From contig JBEKBD010000121.1 in NCBI GenBank assembly GCA_050015575.1, positions 1-7,602 on the forward strand: DNA of 7,602 bases, in the 5' to 3' direction. This DNA comes from Roseiarcus sp050015575 (GTDB lineage Bacteria > Pseudomonadota > Alphaproteobacteria > Rhizobiales > Beijerinckiaceae). The position numbers and the translations under genes are program-made. Numbering within the stretch: the first letter of the stretch is position 1; every line of letters starts with the position of its first letter. Below, in pieces: positions 5,227 to 7,602 of this stretch. Under the pieces are notes generated by a model that had not been told where the DNA came from, ran no database searches, and saw nothing but the letters and a program-made list of their open reading frames with translations.

Positions 5227-6678
5227 CTAGATCGACCAAAAGACGGCGCGCGCCAACTCGCTGGACGCGCCGAACATCGAGCGCAACCCTGCGGCCAAAC
5301 GCGGTCGCCGACGCGTCTCACGAAGCGAGGAAAGAAAGCTTTCCGCCCAGTCGTCGACGTCGTAGGTCAGCAAGTGTTCGAACATCGGCGCGTGACGCTC
5401 GCGGCGCTCGGCCAGCGGCATTTCCAGCGCCCGTTTCAACGCCGCCGCCACGCCCTCCGCCTCGTGCGGGTTGACAATCAGCGCGCCGCCGAGCTCGGCC
5501 GCCGCGCCGGCGAATTGCGACAACACCAGGACGCCCGGTCGGTCGTCGTCCTGGGCCGCGATATATTCCTTGGCGACGAGGTTCATGCCGTCGCGCAGCG
5601 GCGTCACCAGCGCCACGTCCGCAGTGCGATAAACGCCCGCTAGCGCGGCGCGCGGATAGGAGCGGTTGACGTAGCGGATAGGCGTCCACGACGCCTCGCC
5701 ATAGCGGCCGTTGATCTTGCCGATCAGGGTCGTCACTTCATTCTCGATCGCTGCGTACTCCCTAATCTCTCCGCGGCTCTTCGGCGTAATCTGCAAAAAC
5801 GTGACGCGCGAGCGCCATTCCGGATAGAGCTCGAGAAAGTGGTCGAAGGCGTTGATACGGTGGAGAATGCCTTTGGAGTAGTCGAGCCGGTCGACGCCGA
5901 GCACCAGGCGGCGCCCCGCCAGGCTCTCCGCGATTTCTCGCGCGAGCGGAGCGCGCGCGGCGTTGCGCGCTAGTCGCGCGTAGGCGGCGGTCTCGATGCC
6001 GACGGGAAAGGCGCCGATGCGCGTCTGACGCCCGTCGATTGCATAGCGGCGGCCGCGGTCCGGCTTGGCGCCCTGCGAGATGAGATAGCGCGCGAAATTG
6101 TCGCGGTCGTTCTCGGTCTGAAAGCCGACGAGATCGTAGTAGGCGAGACTGCCGAGAATGTCTTCGTGATGCGGCAGCGTCTGCAGGATGTCGGGCGGCG
6201 CGCAAGGGATATGCAGGTAGAAGCCGATCGGATTGACCCGTCCGCGCCCGCGCAGCTCCCGCGCCAGCGGCATCAGGTGGTAGTCGTGCACCCAGATGAC
6301 GTCGTCGTCCTCGATGAAGAGGTCGAGCGAGTCGGCGAAGCGACGATTGACGCGCATGTAACCGCTTTGGTCGGCGCGCGAATATTCCTGCAGATCGACG
6401 CGATAGTGAAGGATCGGCCACAGCACGCGGTTCGCCAGTCCCTGGTAATATTCATGGAAGTCGGCCTCGGAGAGATCGACCAGGGCGTAGGTGGTCCGGT
6501 TTCGACGTACGAAGCGCGGCTGCGCCGCCGGTTGGTCGGCGATGTCGCCGCTCCAACCGAACCAAACGCCGGGTCGGCCTCTCAGCGCCGCTTTCGCCGC
6601 GACCGCGAGGCCGCCGGGCAGCGACCTCTTGCCTTCATTGGGCAGCGCGACGCGGTTCGATACGATGATCAGGCGCAT
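5227..6678 (-). CDS. otsA: Trehalose-6-phosphate synthase (GT20)
   Basis: This 483-residue cytoplasmic enzyme joins glucose from UDP-glucose to glucose-6-phosphate, giving trehalose-6-phosphate. Length is close to E. coli OtsA (474). The family motifs are all present: SNR (7-9), GGLA (22-25), WFGWSG (39-44), YYQG (77-80) with LWP and HYR just after, HDYHL (131-135), FQTENDR (186-192), GVDRLDYSKGI (261-271, with Arg264 and Lys269 for phosphate binding), and TPLRDGMNLVAKEY (359-372, with Asp363 and Glu371 for the donor sugar). No key residue is lost. GGAG lies nine bases before the ATG. A short membrane protein gene ends 15 bases upstream, so the two are probably co-transcribed. The partner phosphatase otsB is not on either side within the window, so it must be encoded elsewhere. 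Trehalose made this way usually serves osmotic, heat or desiccation protection. Confidence 0.96.
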   Translation of the reverse strand: MRLIIVSNRVALPNEGKRSLPGGLAVAAKAALRGRPGVWFGWSGDIADQPAAQPRFVRRNRTTYALVDLSEADFHEYYQGLANRVLWPILHYRVDLQEYSRADQSGYMRVNRRFADSLDLFIEDDDVIWVHDYHLMPLARELRGRGRVNPIGFYLHIPCAPPDILQTLPHHEDILGSLAYYDLVGFQTENDRDNFARYLISQGAKPDRGRRYAIDGRQTRIGAFPVGIETAAYARLARNAARAPLAREIAESLAGRRLVLGVDRLDYSKGILHRINAFDHFLELYPEWRSRVTFLQITPKSRGEIREYAAIENEVTTLIGKINGRYGEASWTPIRYVNRSYPRAALAGVYRTADVALVTPLRDGMNLVAKEYIAAQDDDRPGVLVLSQFAGAAAELGGALIVNPHEAEGVAAALKRALEMPLAERRERHAPMFEHLLTYDVDDWAESFLSSLRETRRRPRLAAGLRSMFGASSELARAVFWSI

Positions 6679-6693
6679 GGGAGAAGACTCCGA

Positions 6694-6852
6694 CTACAGC
6701 GCCTCGATGAGGCCGAAAAAGACGATTCCCGATATCACTGCCGCCAAGCCGACGATTCCACCGGCGGTTTGGCCGATCGGCTCGACCAAGCCGGCGTCGA
6801 TCGCCAATCCCGCGGCAAAGACGAGACCGCTTCCCATAATCAGAGGAACCAT
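6694..6852 (-). CDS. Small two-helix membrane protein in the otsA operon
   Basis: From the ATG at 6852 the frame gives 52 residues, nearly all in two hydrophobic segments (about 2-22 and 29-50) with a short 'VEPIGQT' turn. Gly and Ala are frequent, as in helix-packing membrane segments. I do not recognise a family. The stop lies only 15 bases before the otsA ATG on the same strand, so co-transcription is likely. The frame stays open further upstream (to 6999), but that part is Arg-rich, lacks hydrophobic or domain signals and is probably not coding. The start is uncertain: GGGAGG lies about 15 bases upstream, too far for a usual ribosome site, with no start codon closer to it; Met6 is another option. 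It might be a membrane partner for trehalose metabolism, or simply a small stress-related membrane peptide. Confidence 0.6.
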   Translation of the reverse strand: MVPLIMGSGLVFAAGLAIDAGLVEPIGQTAGGIVGLAAVISGIVFFGLIEAL

Positions 6853-7213
6853 AGGAGTCGCGCGAGGCCTCCCTATTTCATCCGGGTCGATGCGCGCCGC
6901 GGCGAAACCGACATCGGATCGCGCAACGCGCCAGAGCCAAGGATCGTCGCGCCGCCGGCGTTCGTCGCGCGGCGCGCTTCGAGCCGGCTCTTGCCGCACG
7001 CTCGCGAAGCGCGGTTGACCCGGCCAGTCCGGCCCAAGCGCTGCGGCGTCGGCGCGGTCGGCGCCTCCCGCGCCGGCCCGCCAATCAGGCCGCCGCGGGC
7101 GTCGTTGTTCCGCGCAAATAGACCATGGAGCGGCTTGCGCGCCGTTTTCCGAGAAATTAACGATTGTTAATCGCGCCCCGCTAGCGCCAGGGTTTATCGG
7201 GACAGGCGTTTAC
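6853..7213. other. Non-coding stretch upstream of the otsA operon
   Basis: No frame on either strand shows a recognisable protein; long open frames here are GC-driven. It should hold the promoter of the minus-strand otsA operon, but I see no convincing -10/-35 pair or general-stress (GGAAC...CGTT) promoter. It contains the second TTAAC-N4-GTTAA box at 7157-7174. Confidence 0.45.
7157..7174. promoter_or_regulatory. TTAAC-N4-GTTAA box, second copy of the 18-base repeat
   Basis: TTAACGATTGTTAATCGC is a perfect TTAAC/GTTAA inverted repeat with a 4-base spacer and matches the copy at 4904-4921 at 17 of 18 positions. It lies about 40 bases before the inverted-repeat element at 7214-7440, so before that insertion it would have been close to the start of the GNAT gene. 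Confidence 0.45.
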
Positions 7214-7440
7214 GGGCACAGGATACGAATTGCTGAATTTGGCGCGCCGCAGTCGGCGCCGGACTTTCTCGACCGGGCCTCCCTGCCGAACCGGCGCCGG
7301 TCCAAGTCTAGAATTGAGGAGATACGGTCCCCGTCATGGCGGCGAGGGCTTTGCTCGCCAGCCGACGGCGGCGCATCAAGGCGTTGAGTCAAGCGTCAAC
7401 GTAATGGTGGGTTGAATTGGCGAATTCGCATCCTGTCCCC
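7214..7440. mobile_element. Probable MITE/REP-type non-autonomous element with terminal inverted repeats
   Basis: The left end GGGCACAGGATACGAATT (7214-7231) is repeated in inverted orientation at the right end (7423-7440), with 16 of 18 bases matching. The 227 bases between contain no credible gene but carry a 14-base-pair REP-like hairpin (7331-7368) and a 12-base palindrome ACCGGCGCCGGT. Terminal repeats ending in GGGGACAGGAT are of the kind seen around small elements moved in trans by REP-associated or other transposases; that link is from memory. No target-site duplication is evident. The right end touches the GNAT start region. Confidence 0.45.
7331..7368. repeat. REP-like extragenic palindrome
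   Basis: CCGTC-at-GGC-GGCGAG (7331-7346) pairs with CTCGCC-a-GCC-GACGG (7354-7368): 14 base pairs with an AT bulge on the left, an A bulge on the right and a 7-base loop. The opening CCGTCATGGC and loop GGGCTTTG resemble the GTCATGGC...GGGCTTG palindromes common between genes in Hyphomicrobiales. Confidence 0.55.
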
Positions 7441-7443
7441 GGA

Positions 7444-7602
7444 ATGCCCGGGCTCCATCGTCTCTCCTCCGCCGACCTCTCGTGCGCCTCTGCGGTCCTC
7501 GCCCGGGCGTTTCACGAGTACCCGACCTTTCGCCGCCTTCTGCCGGACGCTGGCGCTCGGCGCCGGAAGCTCGCGCGGGTGATGCGGTTCTTCATCGGCT
7601 GT
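7444..7602 (+). CDS. Probable GNAT-family N-acetyltransferase, N-terminal fragment
   Basis: Fifty-three codons are open from the ATG at 7444 to the window edge. The segment reads LHRLSSADLSCASAVLARAFHEYPTF in outline (quoted in parts: 'LHRLSSADL', 'ASAVLARAFHEYP'), then 'LLPD' and a basic helix 'RRRKLARVMRFF'. This is the usual first strand and helix pair of a GNAT domain (R-L-xxxDxxxAxxVLAxAFxxxP). The acetyl-CoA-binding Q/RxxGxG/A motif lies beyond the edge, so the assignment rests on the N-terminus only. ATG 7444 has no clear ribosome site. An in-frame TTG at 7417, with GGTGG about six bases upstream, is an alternative, but it lies inside the right repeat region of the mobile element. Substrate unknown. 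Confidence 0.65.
   Translation, partial: MPGLHRLSSADLSCASAVLARAFHEYPTFRRLLPDAGARRRKLARVMRFFIGC

Noticed and set aside
4960..5643. Plus-strand frame starting near a GCTAGGGT and an ATGATG at 4981
   Set aside because: Most of it is antisense to otsA; there is no strong ribosome site, and coding bias fades after about 50 codons. Kept only as unassigned DNA.
6166..7170. Plus-strand open frame of about 334 codons
   Set aside because: It is antisense to otsA and the small membrane protein, continuing into GC-rich non-coding DNA; no domain is recognisable.
7230..7415. 61-codon plus-strand frame inside the inverted-repeat element
   Set aside because: Arg-rich, no ribosome site, and crosses the REP-like hairpin; no sign of a transposase.

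Overview
The window looks like a chromosomal segment of a GC-rich alphaproteobacterium, most likely of the Hyphomicrobiales (Rhizobiales; a Methylocystis/Beijerinckia/Rhodopseudomonas-type genome would fit). The grounds are very high GC at third codon positions, a DUF1344 periplasmic protein, REP-like extragenic palindromes and TTAAC-N4-GTTAA boxes. This placement is inferred from gene content, not from a marker gene.

Layout. (1) Positions 1-1921, minus strand: a two-gene corrinoid methyl-transfer operon. A stand-alone corrinoid-binding protein is read first. It overlaps by ATGA with a UroD-superfamily methyltransferase that runs off the left edge. (2) 2040-2875: a decayed stretch holding a frameshifted remnant of a hybrid sensor kinase (ATPase G2 box followed by the first part of a receiver domain), then unassigned DNA with two adjacent palindromes. 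(3) 2876-4282, plus strand: a membrane-bound family-2 glycosyltransferase whose motifs match the animal Egghead/BRE-3 beta-1,4-mannosyltransferase type. (4) 4283-4485: a structured intergenic gap between convergent genes. (5) 4486-4776, minus strand: a small exported DUF1344 protein. (6) 4777-5226: regulatory and unassigned DNA. (7) 5227-6852, minus strand: a 52-residue two-helix membrane protein followed 15 bp later by otsA (trehalose-6-phosphate synthase), with no otsB nearby. (8) 6853-7443: a long non-coding stretch with a 227-bp inverted-repeat-bounded element that contains a REP-like hairpin. (9) 7444-7602, plus strand: the start of a probable GNAT acetyltransferase, cut by the right edge.

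The genes do not form one pathway. The left operon belongs to one-carbon/methyl-group metabolism (corrinoid carrier plus methyltransferase; the demethylating partner and the reductive activase are not in view). The glycosyltransferase points to a glycolipid or surface glycan. otsA points to osmotic or desiccation protection. The most unusual items are the Egghead-like bacterial glycosyltransferase, the corrinoid/UroD pair with altered motif residues, and the small inverted-repeat element sitting directly against the start of the GNAT gene.
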